Shown here piece by piece: positions 34,390 through 44,535 of a stretch of DNA of 64,000 nucleotides. Both the position numbers and the translations under genes were made by a program. This DNA is from Chondrocystis sp. NIES-4102 (lineage in GTDB: Bacteria > Cyanobacteriota > Cyanobacteriia > Cyanobacteriales > Xenococcaceae): the NCBI GenBank assembly GCA_002368355.1, contig AP018281.1, positions 1,426,001 through 1,490,000 of the forward strand, given 5' to 3'. The notes below the pieces were generated by a model. The model had not been told where the DNA came from. It did no database searches and was given only the letters and a program-made list of their open reading frames with translations. Position 1 is the first letter of the stretch. The number at the start of each line of letters is the position of its first letter.

Positions 34390-36852
34390 ATGGATAATTC
34401 CGAATCAGTTTACCATGTACTAGTAATTGATGATCCCTCCTTTGAAAGAGAGATACCACTTGATGCTGCCACTTATTCTATTGGTCGTCATTCTAGTAAT
34501 GATATTGTTCTTTCCTGTCAAAAAACTTCCCGTAATCACGCCACACTTTTAAGAAGAACTGACGTTAAGACTAATAAATGTTCCTATTGGATATTAGATG
34601 GTGATCTACAGGGAAATAGAAGTCGTAATGGAATTTTTATTAATGGTAAAAAAAGTTTAGTACATGAATTAAAAGCAGGAGACGTTATTCAATTTAGTGG
34701 TGATGCCCATGCAAAATATAAAAATCATTATGGTGTAGATAAGGCAGTTAATAAATCGCCTATTCTCAATTCTAATGAATCACCATCGAATCTAGGGGTA
34801 AAAACAATTGATAAAGAAACAATCATTACTCCCAATTCAGAAATTGTTGTTAATAATCGTAGTAAATATCAAGAAAGTGGGCAATATAATTCTTTAGCAG
34901 ATTTAAGTCCACACCCAATTATTGAAATAGATTTCTATGGCAATGTAACATATATAAATTCTGCTGGTTTAGCAAGTTTTAAAGATATACAATATCAAAA
35001 GCTTAATCATCCTTTATTGGATAATTTGATTGCTCAATATCATCAAGGTAGCGATAAAATAGTAGAGCGCGAAGTAACAATTGAAGATAAAACTTTTCAA
35101 CAAACGGCTCATTATTTACCAGAAAAAATAGTAATTAGAAATTATATTATTGATATTACTCAACAAAAAACAATTGCTACTCAACTCGAACGGCAGATAT
35201 TTTTATATAATCAAATTACTCAACAAATTTCTGAGGGTATTATTATCTTTGAATTGGCAACTAAACAAATAGTTGAAGTCAATTCTTCTTGTACCCACTG
35301 GCTCGGATATTCTGGTGATGAAATGCTTCAGATGAATATTTATGAGCTATTAAGTGAATCACAAAGGTTCGCTGCAATTTTACGCAAAATAGTTACAGAG
35401 AAAAATAGTTTTTGGGGAGAATATCCTTTAAGTCATAAAAACGGCAATATAGTTAATGCTAAAATAAAAATTGATTTAATTAATTTGCCTCATCAAGAAA
35501 GAATTTGTCTAGTTATTCATAATGTTCTAGAAGAACAAGAATCGCCCACAAACTCTTCAAAAGCAGTAGATTATCTCAGTCAAAGAAAAATATTTAAGCA
35601 ACAATTAATAACAGCGATCGCTAATGCTAAAAGAAGTCAGAAATTGCTGGCAGTTATGTTTTGTCAGCTTGGTTTTTTACCTGATATTCGCCTTACCATT
35701 GGCACTGATAAAAGTAAAAAATTACTCTTAGCTCTTGGGGAAAGATTAAGCACTTGTTTACGGGGTGGAGATACTATAATTCCTTGGGAGGAAGATAAAT
35801 TTGCCCTATTATTACCTCAAATTAGCGGTGCAGAAGAAGTAGCCAAGATTAATCAAAGAATTCAAAAGTCTATTGAGCAATCTTTCAAAATTGGCGATAC
35901 TCAAGTTACTATTAGTAGTACTATTGGCATTGCTATTTATCCTCAAGATGGAGATGAGGAGGCAATTCTACTCGCTAGTGCTAATACTGCATCTATAAGA
36001 GCATCTCAAAATAAAACTAGTTATCAATTCTATGATGAATCGATGAATGCTCAATCTCTCGTTGCTTTGGAAATGGAGAGTCTGTTACAAAAAGCTATAG
36101 ATCAACAGGAATTTAAACTTTATTATCAACCTCAAATTAACATAGATAGTGGTAAGCCAGAAGCCATAGAAGCTATATTACACTGGCAACATCCAGAATT
36201 AGGTGTAGTTACTTTCAAAAACTTTATTAAGTCGGCTGAACAATCTAAATTGATTTTGCCCATCGGCGAGTGGTTAATTCGTCAAGCCTGCAATCAAATT
36301 AAAGTATGGCAATCTGATGAACTTCCATCATTAAAGATTATTATAAGTTTGTCTTCGGTACAATTTCGACAAGCAAATATAGTTCAGACAATTGCAGCAA
36401 TTTTAACTGAGATTGATATCGATGCTCACTTGTTGGAACTAGAAATTAGTGCCACTAGTTTAATGGAAAATATAGACTATAGCAGACATTTGTTAGAACA
36501 ATTAAAGGAATTAGGAGTATGTATTGCTATTGATGGTTTTACGGCTGGATTTTCTAGTTTGGAATATCTTAAACAATTTTCTTTAGATACTTTAAAGATA
36601 GATCATTCTTTAATTGCACAGCTAACTGATGATCCTCAAAATATAGCCATTGTTACGGCTTTAATTCAATTAGGTAAAGGATTTAATTTAAGAGTGGTAG
36701 CAGAAGGAGTAGAGACTCAAGAACAATTTGAGATTTTACGTCGTTTAAACTGTCAACATATGCAAGGGGCTTGGTTTTCTAATCCTCTACAAGCAGAATC
36801 CGCAAGTAAACTATTGCAATTGAATTTTTTAGAACCAGCACAAGATAGTTAA
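34390..36852 (+). CDS. FHA-PAS-PAS-GGDEF-EAL protein with degenerate catalytic sites
   Basis: An 820-aa signalling protein. Residues ~22-110 form an FHA domain (YSIGRHSSNDIVL, SRNHA, NGIFING) that binds phosphothreonine. Two PAS-like domains follow (~165-255 and ~285-385). The GGDEF region (~400-550) reads WEEDKFALLL where active enzymes have GGDEF. The EAL region (~565-815) reads EAILHW at the signature, ISLSSVQF where Asn is expected, and IDGFTAGFSSL in place of DDFGTGYSSL, so key metal-binding Asn and Asp are missing. It is likely a c-di-GMP or GTP sensor or scaffold rather than an enzyme. The FHA link to Ser/Thr kinases suggests crosstalk. Confidence 0.88.
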   Translation: MDNSESVYHVLVIDDPSFEREIPLDAATYSIGRHSSNDIVLSCQKTSRNHATLLRRTDVKTNKCSYWILDGDLQGNRSRNGIFINGKKSLVHELKAGDVIQFSGDAHAKYKNHYGVDKAVNKSPILNSNESPSNLGVKTIDKETIITPNSEIVVNNRSKYQESGQYNSLADLSPHPIIEIDFYGNVTYINSAGLASFKDIQYQKLNHPLLDNLIAQYHQGSDKIVEREVTIEDKTFQQTAHYLPEKIVIRNYIIDITQQKTIATQLERQIFLYNQITQQISEGIIIFELATKQIVEVNSSCTHWLGYSGDEMLQMNIYELLSESQRFAAILRKIVTEKNSFWGEYPLSHKNGNIVNAKIKIDLINLPHQERICLVIHNVLEEQESPTNSSKAVDYLSQRKIFKQQLITAIANAKRSQKLLAVMFCQLGFLPDIRLTIGTDKSKKLLLALGERLSTCLRGGDTIIPWEEDKFALLLPQISGAEEVAKINQRIQKSIEQSFKIGDTQVTISSTIGIAIYPQDGDEEAILLASANTASIRASQNKTSYQFYDESMNAQSLVALEMESLLQKAIDQQEFKLYYQPQINIDSGKPEAIEAILHWQHPELGVVTFKNFIKSAEQSKLILPIGEWLIRQACNQIKVWQSDELPSLKIIISLSSVQFRQANIVQTIAAILTEIDIDAHLLELEISATSLMENIDYSRHLLEQLKELGVCIAIDGFTAGFSSLEYLKQFSLDTLKIDHSLIAQLTDDPQNIAIVTALIQLGKGFNLRVVAEGVETQEQFEILRRLNCQHMQGAWFSNPLQAESASKLLQLNFLEPAQDS

Positions 36853-37510
36853 TTAAAATAAGTAAGGAGTATTTTAAATACTAAAAAACGACTATGACTG
36901 CAATAAGTCATAAATCGCCAGCACGCTTTTTAATTAGTTTAACTATTATGGAGATTATTGGGTGGAGAGGTTAGGACTAGTATAAAACAAACCTCCTTTA
37001 GGATTCTAGAGACATAATCTTAAAAAAACTAGTCTAATATACGAATACCTCTCCCGTGTCTTTTGCAAATCTAATAAGACTTCCCAATGAAGTTTCTTGT
37101 AAAGTTGAATTCGATATTAAAGTGTTCAAGAAGTTTCTTACTAATGTGTTAACTTAATATGGCACAACAACTTAAATTACTATTTAAACGCAGTAATAAA
37201 CCAATATTGGCTAAAATTATGATGATTCTTAATGCTATTTGCTTCGGAACTATTGCATAATAACAAAGAATAACTCACCTTGTTTCTTTTACCTTTGTTT
37301 ATTAACAAGCCGTTGTGTAGATTCCTAGCAGAAGGTACTGGCTAGAATCTGCTTTGGAAGAAGATTGGTGTGCTTCTTTAGTACCTGATAAATAAAATAA
37401 CACTATTGTTTTTTATAGATCAAGATGTGTTTACTAATGTTTACAGATATCCATAAACTGTAATATTAGCTTCATTTAGATATACTATTTAAAATTTCTC
37501 AAAAAAGTTT
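36853..37510. other. Intergenic region with inverted repeats and gene debris
   Basis: 658 bp before polA. AGTATTT-T-AAATACT at 36868-36882 is an AT-only palindrome after the FHA gene. A nested inverted repeat spans 36964-37054. A 33-codon frame at 37159-37260 (MAQQLKLLFKRSNKPILAKI and onward) and a later open piece reading YWLESALEEDWCASLVPDK, ending near 37400, look like fragments of one or more lost genes, but I cannot name them. The polA promoter lies at the end. Confidence 0.4.
36964..37054. repeat. Nested inverted repeat, possible miniature element
   Basis: GGAGAGGT (36964-36971) pairs with ACCTCTCC (37047-37054), and inside them GACTAGT (36975-36981) pairs with ACTAGTC (37028-37034). 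The ~90-bp unit has no coding capacity. The shape fits a miniature inverted-repeat element or a folded RNA. Confidence 0.45.
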
Positions 37511-40468
37511 ATGTCCTCAACTATAGTCTCTAATTCAGTTAATACTAATCATTCCAAACCCTTATTAATTTTAGTTGATGGTCATTCTTTAGCCTTTCGT
37601 GCTTATCATGCTTTAAATGGTACTCGTCAAAGTCCATTAATGACTTCTACAGGAATTCCTACAAGTATTTGTTTAGGATTTATCAATTCACTGTTACAAG
37701 TATTAGCAACAGAATCACCTCAATTTATGGCGATCGCATTTGATTTAGGTGAGCCTACTTTCCGTCATCAAGCTGATGTAAACTATAAGAGCGATCGCGC
37801 AAAAACTCCTGACGATTTTATAATTGATATGCAGAATTTGCAGCAATTATTACAAGCATTTAATTTAACGATCGCAACTCAAGCAGGGTATGAAGCGGAT
37901 GATGTTTTAGGTACTTTAGCCACCCAAGCAGTTGCAGCAGGTTATCGCGTTAAAATTATCACTGGCGATCGTGATTTGTTTCAATTAGTAGACGATCAAA
38001 AGGGGATTAGTGTTTTATATTTACACAATCAAATGTATAGGAAAACAGCCCAAAGTTATACAGAATTTGATCAAGCTGGGGTAACTAGTAAAATGGGAAT
38101 AACTCCGACACAAATTGTTGATTATAAAGCCCTGTGTGGTGATAAATCTGATTGTATTCCTGGAGTTAAAGGGATTGGTGATAAGACAGCCGTAAAACTT
38201 TTAAATGACTACCAAACTTTAGAAGATATTTATCAAAATTTAGACAAGATTACAGGTGCAACTAAAAATAAATTAGAAACTGGGGAAGCTGAGGCAAAAC
38301 ATTCACAGTTTTTAGCACAAATAGATATTAATGTTCCCCTAAATATAGATTTAGCTAATTGCCAATTGGTAGGATTTGAAGAGGATACAGTCTTACCTTT
38401 ATTAAAAAGATTAGAACTAAAAAAAATAATTAGTAATTTACCTCAATTACAGTTAAAACTTGGAGGAAAATCAGAAACCGATACTGATACTAAAAATAAT
38501 AATAATAAATTAGAACAACAAGATCAATTATCTTTATTTAGCGATCATAATATTGACCAAAAGCAGCAAAAACCCAGCAAAAACAATAAGAATACAGAGA
38601 AATATCTCCCTCAACTTCAAACCCAAATAATTGATACAGAGGCAAAACTCAAACAGCTAGTTAAAACCTTAAAACAACACAAAGATCCTCAAAAACCTAT
38701 AGCCTGGGATACAGAAACCACTTCTTTAGAAACCCATGTAGCCAAGTTAGTAGGAATTGGGTGTTGCTGGGGAAATAAAGATACAGATATCGCTTATATT
38801 CCCATAGCTCATACAGAAGGTGAACAGTTAGAACAACAAGTCATTCTTGAGACTTTAAAACCTATTTTAGAGAGTGAAACTTATCCTAAAGCATTTCAAA
38901 ATACCAAATTTGATCGATTAGTTTTAGCTAATCAAGGAATTGAGTTAAAAGGGGTAGTTTTTGATACAATGCTGGCAAGCTATGTACTAAATCCTGAACT
39001 AACTCATAATTTAGGAGACTTATCAGAACGCTATGGATTAAAAATAAAAGCAAAAAGTTATACAGATTTAGGTATTCCTAAAGGTAAAACTATTGCCGAC
39101 TTAGACATAGCAATTGTAGCAGACTACTGTGGGTTAGATGCTTACGCCACCTATTATTTGGTAGAGAAATTAAAAGCCGAATTAGCAAAATTTCCGCAAT
39201 TAGAAAAACTACTATTAGAAGTAGAATTACCTTTAGAACCTGTTCTAGCAGCAATGGAACAGACAGGGATTAATTTAAATACTGAATATCTCAAACAATT
39301 TTCCTTAAAATTAGACAAAGATCTTCAAGCAATAGAACAAGCAACCTATGAAGCTGCGGGAGAAAAATTTAACTTAGGTTCTCCTAAACAATTGAGTGTA
39401 ATTTTATTTGAAAAATTAGGTTTAGATCGTCAAAAAACCCGTAAAACTAAAACAGGTTACTCCACAAATCAACAAGTATTAGAAAAACTCAAAGGAGATC
39501 ATCCTGTAATAGATTCAATGCTGGAATATCGCACTTTAGCAAAACTAAAATCAACTTATGTTGATGCCTTACCAGCCTTAGTTAGGGACAATACCTATAG
39601 ATTACATACAGATCTAAACCAGACAGTTGTAGCGACTGGTAGATTATCTTCTTCTAATCCTAATTTACAAAATATTCCCATTCGTACAGAATTTTCTCGT
39701 CAAATAAGACAAGCTTTCATTCCTCAATCAGAATGGTTATTAGTTGCAGCAGACTATTCACAAATTGAACTTAGAATTTTAGCCCATTTAAGTCAAGAAC
39801 CAGTTCTAATTAATGCTTATCGTCACGATTTAGATGTACATAACGTTACCGCAAAATTACTCTTTGAAAAAGATGATATAACTTCAGAAGAAAGACGTTT
39901 AGGAAAGATAATTAATTTTGGAGTAATCTATGGAATGGGAGCGCATAGATTCTCAAGAGAATCAGGTTTTAAAATAGAAATAGGTCAAGAATTCATTAAC
40001 AAATATCGTCAAACCTATGCCAAAGTATTCGATTACCTAGAGGGAGTTAAAAAACAAGCGATCGCCCTAGGATATGTTAATACAATTTTAGGTAGAAGAC
40101 GTTATATAAATCTAGTTAGCGATAGTCTGCAACAGTTACGTGGTGCTGATCCAGAAACAATTAATTTAGAAGAGCTTAAATACAGTTATCTTGATGCTCA
40201 AACCTTAAGAGCAGCAGCCAATTCACCCATCCAAGGTTCGAGTGCCGATATTATCAAAATTGCCATGATCAAACTGCATCAAATCTTACAAAATTATCAA
40301 GCAAGATTACTATTACAAGTACATGATGAATTAATCTTAGAAGTTCCTCCCGAAGAATGGTCAGAATTACAGCCAATTATTAAATCCACTATGGAAAATG
40401 CTGTTGAATTAACTATTCCTTTGGTTGTGGATATCAATGCAGGTAAAAACTGGATGGAAGCTAAATAA
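37511..40468 (+). CDS. polA: DNA polymerase I
   Basis: A 985-aa family A polymerase for Okazaki-fragment processing and repair. The 5'-3' exonuclease covers ~15-300 (LVDGHSLAFRAYHAL, AGYEADDVLGT, ITGDRDLFQLV, PGVKGIGDKTA). A variable, Asn/Gln-rich linker (~318-370) follows. The 3'-5' exonuclease (~385-560) keeps its acidic residues: WDTETTS, QNTKFDRLV and DYCGLDAYATYYL, so proofreading is probably intact. The polymerase domain has DYSQIELRILAHLS, RRLGKIINFGVIYGM and LLQVHDELILEVP. Length is normal for a cyanobacterial PolA. Single gene. Confidence 0.97.
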   Translation: MSSTIVSNSVNTNHSKPLLILVDGHSLAFRAYHALNGTRQSPLMTSTGIPTSICLGFINSLLQVLATESPQFMAIAFDLGEPTFRHQADVNYKSDRAKTPDDFIIDMQNLQQLLQAFNLTIATQAGYEADDVLGTLATQAVAAGYRVKIITGDRDLFQLVDDQKGISVLYLHNQMYRKTAQSYTEFDQAGVTSKMGITPTQIVDYKALCGDKSDCIPGVKGIGDKTAVKLLNDYQTLEDIYQNLDKITGATKNKLETGEAEAKHSQFLAQIDINVPLNIDLANCQLVGFEEDTVLPLLKRLELKKIISNLPQLQLKLGGKSETDTDTKNNNNKLEQQDQLSLFSDHNIDQKQQKPSKNNKNTEKYLPQLQTQIIDTEAKLKQLVKTLKQHKDPQKPIAWDTETTSLETHVAKLVGIGCCWGNKDTDIAYIPIAHTEGEQLEQQVILETLKPILESETYPKAFQNTKFDRLVLANQGIELKGVVFDTMLASYVLNPELTHNLGDLSERYGLKIKAKSYTDLGIPKGKTIADLDIAIVADYCGLDAYATYYLVEKLKAELAKFPQLEKLLLEVELPLEPVLAAMEQTGINLNTEYLKQFSLKLDKDLQAIEQATYEAAGEKFNLGSPKQLSVILFEKLGLDRQKTRKTKTGYSTNQQVLEKLKGDHPVIDSMLEYRTLAKLKSTYVDALPALVRDNTYRLHTDLNQTVVATGRLSSSNPNLQNIPIRTEFSRQIRQAFIPQSEWLLVAADYSQIELRILAHLSQEPVLINAYRHDLDVHNVTAKLLFEKDDITSEERRLGKIINFGVIYGMGAHRFSRESGFKIEIGQEFINKYRQTYAKVFDYLEGVKKQAIALGYVNTILGRRRYINLVSDSLQQLRGADPETINLEELKYSYLDAQTLRAAANSPIQGSSADIIKIAMIKLHQILQNYQARLLLQVHDELILEVPPEEWSELQPIIKSTMENAVELTIPLVVDINAGKNWMEAK

Positions 40469-40760
40469 GCAGAATTTAGGATCTATATCTGATACTAAAG
40501 ACGCAAAAATAAAGAGAGACTTAGGACGGGTTTAGTTTTTAACTTTCAACTTTTCACTATTTCCAGACTCCAGACTTTATTTTAAATTTAAAGCATTACA
40601 CAAAAACTTGTGACACGGCTTTTAAAACTTATTGATAGCAACAATCATGATAGATCTAGACATATCGTGAAACGTCTTTGCGTGAGCCTAATATCAATTG
40701 TCTTAACCTTGGCTGTCATCTGCTAGAAAAGTTTAAATTGTCCGTGTCAAAGAATCAAAT

Positions 40761-42020
40761 TTAAAGACTAGACTTAAGAATAGAAATATAAGGCTTAGTC
40801 AAATAACGATTAGCAACTTCTTGAGCGATCGCTGGTGTAATAGGAGGAATGGCTGCTTGAAAAGTCTGATCAAACTCCACTCCTAAACCTAGTGTTTCGT
40901 ACCAACCAAAAGTTTGAGCAATTTCCCCATTGGTTTGTTTACCTAAAGCATACTGTCCCAAAAGTTTGTTTTTCGCCCCTTGTAATTCCTCATCACTTAA
41001 ACTTTGCTCGCTTAAACGTGCGACTTCCGAACTCAAACCCTCAATGGCAATTTCAGTATTACTGGGAGCAGTTCCCATATAGGTAACAAAAGGAGCAATT
41101 TCAAGACGAGTAGGGAAGAATGCCGAGACATCGTAAGCTAGTCCGCGTTTTTCCCGCAATTCCACAAATAAGCGACTAGAAAGCCCATTACCCAAATAAG
41201 TACTCAATAATTTTAAAACAGGATAATCCTCATGACTGACATTAGTACCCAAATAACCCAGCATCACAATAGATTGTTGAGTATCCTGAATAATCTCTCC
41301 AAACTCAGGTTCAGAAATGGGTGAATTTAATAGCAAATTAGCACAAGGAGTAGAAGGATTTTGCCAGTCACCAAACAATTCAGTAATTAAAGCTACTGCA
41401 TTTTCCAGAGTAATACGCCCAGATAAACTAATTACCAAATTATCAGGACGAAAATAAGTCTGATGATAATCTTGTAAATCCTCTCTGGTAAGATTTGCGA
41501 CACTAGTTTCTGTTCCCAAAATAGAAACACCATAGGGATGTTGGGGATACATTTGCTGGCGTAATTGATTAAAAGCAATATTAAAAGGTTGCTCTTGCTG
41601 AGAACGAATTCCTTGAAGGGTTAATTTACGTTCCAATTCCACCTCTAATTCTGGAAAAATAGGCGATCGCATAATCTCAGCTAACAACTTTAGCATGGCT
41701 GGAAAATCGCTAGAGACAGTTTTTAAACTAAGAGAAAAATAATCAGTCGAAGCGTCTGCACCCAAGCCAGCCCCAATCGATTCCACTTGTTCAGCAATTT
41801 GTAGGGCTGAGAAATGTTTTGTTCCTTTAGTCATTACCGCAGCAGCTAAATTAACTAATCCTGCTTTATCTGGTTTTTCAATTAAAGTACCTGCACCCTT
41901 AATAAAGAAACGACCTGAAATAATGTCTGCTGCTTGATTTTCGACTAATAGTAGGGTAATACCATTGTCAAGTATTAAACGATGCAAATTAGGAATAATA
42001 ATAGTGGAATTAGAAGCCAT
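40761..42020 (-). CDS. M16 peptidase homologue lacking the zinc motif
   Basis: A 419-aa protein with the two-domain pitrilysin (M16B) fold. The N-terminal LDNGITLLLVEN and C-terminal STYLGNGLSSRLFVELREKRGLAYDVSAFF are diagnostic. Where active members have HxxEH after the glycine-rich loop, this one reads AGLVNLAAAVMTKGT, without either His. It should be the non-catalytic partner of a heterodimer, as is common for paired M16 genes in cyanobacteria. The catalytic partner is not next to it in this window. Substrate unknown. Confidence 0.9.
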   Translation of the reverse strand: MASNSTIIIPNLHRLILDNGITLLLVENQAADIISGRFFIKGAGTLIEKPDKAGLVNLAAAVMTKGTKHFSALQIAEQVESIGAGLGADASTDYFSLSLKTVSSDFPAMLKLLAEIMRSPIFPELEVELERKLTLQGIRSQQEQPFNIAFNQLRQQMYPQHPYGVSILGTETSVANLTREDLQDYHQTYFRPDNLVISLSGRITLENAVALITELFGDWQNPSTPCANLLLNSPISEPEFGEIIQDTQQSIVMLGYLGTNVSHEDYPVLKLLSTYLGNGLSSRLFVELREKRGLAYDVSAFFPTRLEIAPFVTYMGTAPSNTEIAIEGLSSEVARLSEQSLSDEELQGAKNKLLGQYALGKQTNGEIAQTFGWYETLGLGVEFDQTFQAAIPPITPAIAQEVANRYLTKPYISILKSSL

Positions 42021-42178
42021 TTAGATACCTAAAATAATAAACTTTTAGCAGACTGAAACTGTATTTAAATAATATATTTAATTTAACCTGCCTTTAGATT
42101 AAGCATATAAATTGATTAAGATAGCTGTAAATTTCTCCACTAGGGTTTGAGCGATCACCCCCAGGGAATGTTCAAAGT

Positions 42179-43405
42179 TTAGGGTTGTATTGCTGCAATG
42201 GCTGCTTCAAGAGCGATCGCAATATGTGTCCAATGTGTTCCCCCTTGACAAAAGGCAATATACGGCGATCTTAATGGGCCATCAGCAGAAAACTCTGAGG
42301 TGCTACCATCAACAAATGTCCCTCCAGCCATCACCAATTCGCTCTCATAGCCTGGCATTTCGGCAGGGATAGGTTCTAAATAGGAATCCACAGGAGAATG
42401 CTGTTGAATCGCTTTACAAAACGCAATCAGTTTAGCTGGAGAACCCAATTGCACCGCCTGAATAATATCTCGACGGGGAACTAATGGTAGGGGATTAACA
42501 GGATACCCCAATTGCTCAAAAACATAGGCAATTAAATGACTACCTTTGATTGCTTCCCCTACCATTTGCGGGGCGAGAAATAAACCCTGAAACATCAGAC
42601 GATTTTGATCCAATGTTGCACCTCCACTACTGCCAATACCTGGTGCTGTTAAACGACAAGTTGCTGCTTCTACTAATTCCGCCGAACCTGCCACATATCC
42701 CCCAGTAGTTACAATTGTTCCCCCAGGATTTTTAATCAAAGAACCTGCCATCAAATCCGCCCCTACTGCGGTAGGCTCAAGATCAAATACAAACTCTCCA
42801 TAACAATTATCCACAAAACAGATTGTGTTAGGGTTTTGCTGCTTAACCATCTCTACAATTCGACGGATATCTTCTATCGATAAACTTTCTCGCCAAGAAT
42901 AACCACAAGAACGTTGAATCAAAACTAAACGAGTTTTTTTGCTAACTGCTGTATTTAGGGCAGACCAATCAATAGAACCTGTTGGAGTTAAAGCCAGTTG
43001 ACGATAAGTAATCCCAAAATCCTTAAGAGAACCTTGATTATTACCTCGCAACCCAATAACTTCTTCTAAAGTGTCATAGGGCGCACCAGCTACTGCTAAC
43101 ATTTCATCACCTGGGCGTAGTACACCATATAAAGCACAAGCGATCGCATGAGTACCAGATACAAATTGAACCCTTACCGCAGCTTTCTCGGCCCCCATAA
43201 TTTGGGCAAATACTTGGTCAAGAGTTTCTCGTCCTAAGTCACTGTGTCCATACCCACTAACGCTAGCAAAATGCTGTACTCCCACTCGATAGTGGCGAAA
43301 GGCATCTAAAACTTTTGTTAGATTTTGCTTGACCTGAGTGTCAATACCAGAAAAAATCGGTATTAGTGCTTTTTCTGCTTCTATTAGCAGATTTTTGGTG
43401 TTCAT
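42179..43405 (-). CDS. Methionine gamma-lyase-like PLP enzyme (aluminium-resistance family)
   Basis: A 408-aa PLP-dependent protein of the family annotated as methionine gamma-lyase-like or aluminium resistance. It has FVSGTHAIACALYGVLRPGDEML, the PLP-Asp segment TICFVDNCYGEFV and the PLP-Lys region GSLIKNPGGTI. The reaction is not established; relatives are thought to act on C-S bonds of sulfur amino acids, and if so it could release methanethiol, the substrate of the SBP56 protein at 11-12.3 kb. That link is inference. It diverges from the desaturase gene at 43637. Confidence 0.88.
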   Translation of the reverse strand: MNTKNLLIEAEKALIPIFSGIDTQVKQNLTKVLDAFRHYRVGVQHFASVSGYGHSDLGRETLDQVFAQIMGAEKAAVRVQFVSGTHAIACALYGVLRPGDEMLAVAGAPYDTLEEVIGLRGNNQGSLKDFGITYRQLALTPTGSIDWSALNTAVSKKTRLVLIQRSCGYSWRESLSIEDIRRIVEMVKQQNPNTICFVDNCYGEFVFDLEPTAVGADLMAGSLIKNPGGTIVTTGGYVAGSAELVEAATCRLTAPGIGSSGGATLDQNRLMFQGLFLAPQMVGEAIKGSHLIAYVFEQLGYPVNPLPLVPRRDIIQAVQLGSPAKLIAFCKAIQQHSPVDSYLEPIPAEMPGYESELVMAGGTFVDGSTSEFSADGPLRSPYIAFCQGGTHWTHIAIALEAAIAAIQP

Positions 43406-43636
43406 ACCTTCGATGGAGTCCTTAATTTTGTATTTAATTGGTTATCAAAAAAGCTTTTTATTGTTGATGTCAGTATCGACATATCTTGATTATCAATTGC
43501 AGACAAATCCCTTGAATTACATTATCAAACAAGCCTTAATAAAAAAACTAGTTATTTTTGCTTGCTATTGTCTGCTTTTTCAAATATTTGCACGCACAGT
43601 ACAAAAGTATTGCACATTACAATTTTAGGTTATTAA

Positions 43637-44458
43637 ATGACAGTTGCTACATCAGAAAAAATTCCTCCTGCTTGGGGAACAATAATTTATCTAGCTGGGA
43701 TACATTCGGTGGCTTTATTAGCTTTACTTCCTAGTAATTTTAATTGGCGTGCTGTGGGAGTAGGTTTTATACTTTACATTATTACCGCAGGTATCGGCAT
43801 AACCCTAGGATTTCATCGTCTGGTTGCCCATCGCAGCTACGAAGTACCAAAATTATTAGAATATATTTTAATTTTTTGTGGCACTCTTGCTGGTCAAGGT
43901 GGTCCTTTAGATTGGATTGGTTTACATCGTATTCACCATAAATATTCTGACACTCAATTAGATCCTCATAATTCTCTCAAAGGCTTTTATTGGAGTCATT
44001 TGGGTTGGATGTTATGCCAAAATCCAGCTAATAGCATGATTTCCCGTTATACCAAAGATTTAGCAAGCGATCGCTTTTATCAATTTTGCCAATATGGTAT
44101 GATTCCCATTCAAGTTATTTTAGGCTTAATTCTTTATTTTTTAGGTGGGTGGCCTTTCGTAATTTGGGGTATTTTTGTCCGTTTAGTTGTAGTTTTCCAC
44201 TGCACTTGGTTTGTCAATAGTGCAACTCATAAATTCGGATATAAAAGTTACGAATCTCATGATACATCTCTTAATTGCTGGTGGGTTGCTTTATTAACTT
44301 TTGGCGAAGGCTGGCATAACAATCATCACGCCTTTCAATATTCTGCACGTCATGGTTTGGAATGGTGGGAAATTGACCTTACTTGGATGATGATTAAAAC
44401 TTTATCCTTCTTTGGTTTAGCTAAAAATATCAAACTACCACCCAGTAAAATTTCTTAG
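43637..44458 (+). CDS. desC: Acyl-lipid desaturase, delta-9 type
   Basis: A 273-aa membrane di-iron desaturase. The three His boxes are HRLVAH, HRIHH and HNNHH, in the pattern of stearoyl-type delta-9 desaturases. There are four or so membrane helices. In cyanobacteria DesC puts the first double bond in acyl chains of membrane lipids, important in cold adaptation; ferredoxin is the electron donor. Length fits the family. The gene starts 15 bp after a spurious frame and about 230 bp from the divergent PLP-enzyme gene. Confidence 0.92.
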   Translation: MTVATSEKIPPAWGTIIYLAGIHSVALLALLPSNFNWRAVGVGFILYIITAGIGITLGFHRLVAHRSYEVPKLLEYILIFCGTLAGQGGPLDWIGLHRIHHKYSDTQLDPHNSLKGFYWSHLGWMLCQNPANSMISRYTKDLASDRFYQFCQYGMIPIQVILGLILYFLGGWPFVIWGIFVRLVVVFHCTWFVNSATHKFGYKSYESHDTSLNCWWVALLTFGEGWHNNHHAFQYSARHGLEWWEIDLTWMMIKTLSFFGLAKNIKLPPSKIS

Positions 44459-44466
44459 GATAGTAT

Positions 44467-44504
44467 TAATTAGTACCTGGCTTTTAATAAATAAATACTA
44501 ATTA
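44467..44504. terminator. Inverted repeat between convergent genes
   Basis: TAATTAGTA (44467-44475) and TACTAATTA (44496-44504) are perfect 9-bp arms with a 20-nt loop, lying between the convergent desC and STAS genes. The stem is AT-rich and lacks a clean T run, so a weak bidirectional terminator is only a proposal. Confidence 0.35.
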
Positions 44505-44535
44505 TTGAAAAACCCGCCTGAGTAATTATTTATAT

